Below are positions 63,010 to 64,000 of a DNA stretch of 64,000 nt, one piece after another. The notes below the pieces were generated by a model. That model was not told the DNA's origin. It ran no database searches and was given only the letters and a program-made list of their open reading frames with translations. Position 1 is the first letter of the stretch. The number at the start of each line of letters is the position of its first letter. Source of the stretch: Stieleria maiorica. GTDB lineage: Bacteria > Planctomycetota > Planctomycetia > Pirellulales > Pirellulaceae. The translations under genes and the position numbers were made by a program. The DNA is taken from the NCBI RefSeq assembly GCF_008035925.1, contig NZ_CP036264.1, forward strand, positions 3,780,402 to 3,844,401, in the 5' to 3' direction.

Positions 63010-64000
63010 TCACGCGAACGTGTAGTCGCCTTCGTAGGTTCCGGCGGGGACGGTGGCGGGAGAATCGCTACCGACCAGATTTGCGGTGCCTTGGATGGTG
63101 ATGCCCGAGGCGAGGTTCAGGTTGCCGGTAACTTTCAGCGTCTCGCAACTCTTCAGCGACGGCGTGTCGGCGAACCGCTGATCGAGGTCGCTGATTTTTT
63201 TGAAGTAACGATCGTCCAAAGCGACGTGTGGCGGGACGCCGTTTCGCTGGGCGATCAGTCCCACTGAAAAATCCTGGCGGACTTCATAGGCATCGGAGCG
63301 TACGGCGATCAGGTCCCCGGTCGTTTTGACCGGAGCGAATCGCGAGCGGGGAACGCGAATGGCGTCGGTGTTCGGCAGCACTTCGATCGCGGCGCCCATC
63401 GCGGTTTCCAATTGGAAGACCGGAGTGGATGAAGGGTCTTTCGGGTCGACCGATTTGCGGTTGGTGATCGTCGGCAGCGAGACCACACCGTCATTTGATT
63501 TCAGGAAATCCGACAGTGCGACCAAGTCGATCCACAGGTTGTTCGTGTTGAAGTAACGGTGCGTGGTGATGTCTTGAAACTGTTCCTCTTCGTCACTGTG
63601 ACACTGTGCCTTTTCACGCAGCAGCAATTGTCCGTCCGCGCGACGCGCCAGGTGGCCACCTTTACGGTCCGCGGCGGTGCGATCGGCGACTTCCATCAAG
63701 AACGATTTGCCGCTTTCGATGAAGTGTCCCAAAATGCTGAGGTCCAAGGTTGCCCCAAGGTTGTCCGCGTTGGAAACGAACAGGTAACGCCGTCCCTTTT
63801 GGAGCAATCGCCCGAGCGTCCCGCTGGTCACAAGAGCCGCGTAAATATCCCCGTGACCGGGAGGGCACCATTGCATCGACGGGTCGGCCGGCCAGACGGC
63901 GGGCTGGAGCGTCTTGGCGTCGATCTTGGGAACCTGGTGTTGCAGGAACGAGATGACTTCCACATCCAGATCGCCGAGTGCGCCGATCGCCGTGTCTGTT
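63010..64000 (-). CDS. UDP-sugar pyrophosphorylase (UTP-glucose-1-phosphate uridylyltransferase type), 5' end outside window
   Basis: The frame is open from the window edge to a TGA at 63010-63012, with at least 330 residues and no start visible. Motifs are of the eukaryotic-type UDPGP family: MQWCPPGHGDIYAALVTSG, YLFVSNADNLGATLDLSIL (nucleotide and metal binding), HRYFNTNNLWIDLVALSDF, and the C-terminal LNLASGITIQGTANLVG, a left-handed beta-helix. The enzyme makes UDP-glucose or a related sugar nucleotide from UTP and sugar 1-phosphate. The direction is toward the GNAT-DUF952 gene. Confidence 0.85.
   Translation of the reverse strand, partial: TDTAIGALGDLDVEVISFLQHQVPKIDAKTLQPAVWPADPSMQWCPPGHGDIYAALVTSGTLGRLLQKGRRYLFVSNADNLGATLDLSILGHFIESGKSFLMEVADRTAADRKGGHLARRADGQLLLREKAQCHSDEEEQFQDITTHRYFNTNNLWIDLVALSDFLKSNDGVVSLPTITNRKSVDPKDPSSTPVFQLETAMGAAIEVLPNTDAIRVPRSRFAPVKTTGDLIAVRSDAYEVRQDFSVGLIAQRNGVPPHVALDDRYFKKISDLDQRFADTPSLKSCETLKVTGNLNLASGITIQGTANLVGSDSPATVPAGTYEGDYTFA

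Noticed and set aside
1..64000. tRNA, rRNA or phage genes
   Set aside because: No tRNA-like cloverleaf, rRNA conserved segment, integrase or phage structural protein was recognised by eye; a covariance-model search would be needed to exclude short RNAs.

Overview
The window looks like chromosomal DNA of a planctomycete, most likely a Rhodopirellula-like member of the Pirellulaceae. This rests on protein types seen here: two giant secreted proteins with LEPRxLL-like N-terminal signals (LENRRLL, LETRRVL), a dockerin-ended surface protein, a PVC-type dehydrogenase/heme-binding protein, several large Ser/Thr kinases, an ECF sigma with a FecR/HEAT anti-sigma, and many short intergenic palindromes. 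No species was identified by any search. I see no rRNA, tRNA, prophage or CRISPR array.

Layout. 1-3424 (-): 3' part-truncated LEPRxLL surface protein with 255-residue tandem modules. 3787-16950: a 1769-aa Ser/Thr kinase, a TonB-dependent receptor and, convergent, a 1682-aa caspase-like/VWA protein whose catalytic Cys position is Ala. 17034-20687: methyltransferase, ATP/ADP-carrier-type transporter, PPi-type phosphofructokinase. 20845-27615: a roughly 2250-aa beta-helix/PKD/lipase/dockerin protein. 28036-36318 (-): heme-sensor-like SpoIIE phosphatase, BadI/MenB-like crotonase, an acyltransferase-3 with inserted ankyrin repeats, a second kinase and a secreted transglutaminase-like protein. 36414-40832 (-): RDD protein plus two overlapping ABC ATPase/permease pairs. 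40979-45184: ceramidase-like/PVC dehydrogenase/heme fusion. 45230-50100: DUF2513 protein with a terminator-like double hairpin in its leader, FixJ-type regulator, ECF sigma/anti-sigma pair, secreted unknown protein.

50392-51510 encodes a RAYT-type (REP-associated tyrosine) transposase. It is surrounded by the hairpin GGGGTCTGTCCCC, which I count 14 times exactly and 5 times with changes, always in the same orientation, in three clusters (50.1, 51.8-52.0 and 60.2-61.0 kb). The last cluster is interleaved with three 175-178-bp repeats carrying a 12-bp inverted repeat (GGTCAAAAAATG). This transposase/hairpin pairing is the most notable mobile system in the window.

52058-59852 (-) is a surface-glycan operon: WbqC-like protein, two paralogous glycosidase-like propellers, GNAT acetyltransferase, methyltransferase, DegT-type aminotransferase and a TPR/GT41 glycosyltransferase; the first four genes overlap or abut. 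The window ends with a small membrane protein, a GNAT-DUF952 fusion, a 17-bp tandem repeat and the C-terminal part of a UDP-sugar pyrophosphorylase. Start sites were moved downstream of the longest ORF where a Shine-Dalgarno site, signal peptide or gene overlap supported it.
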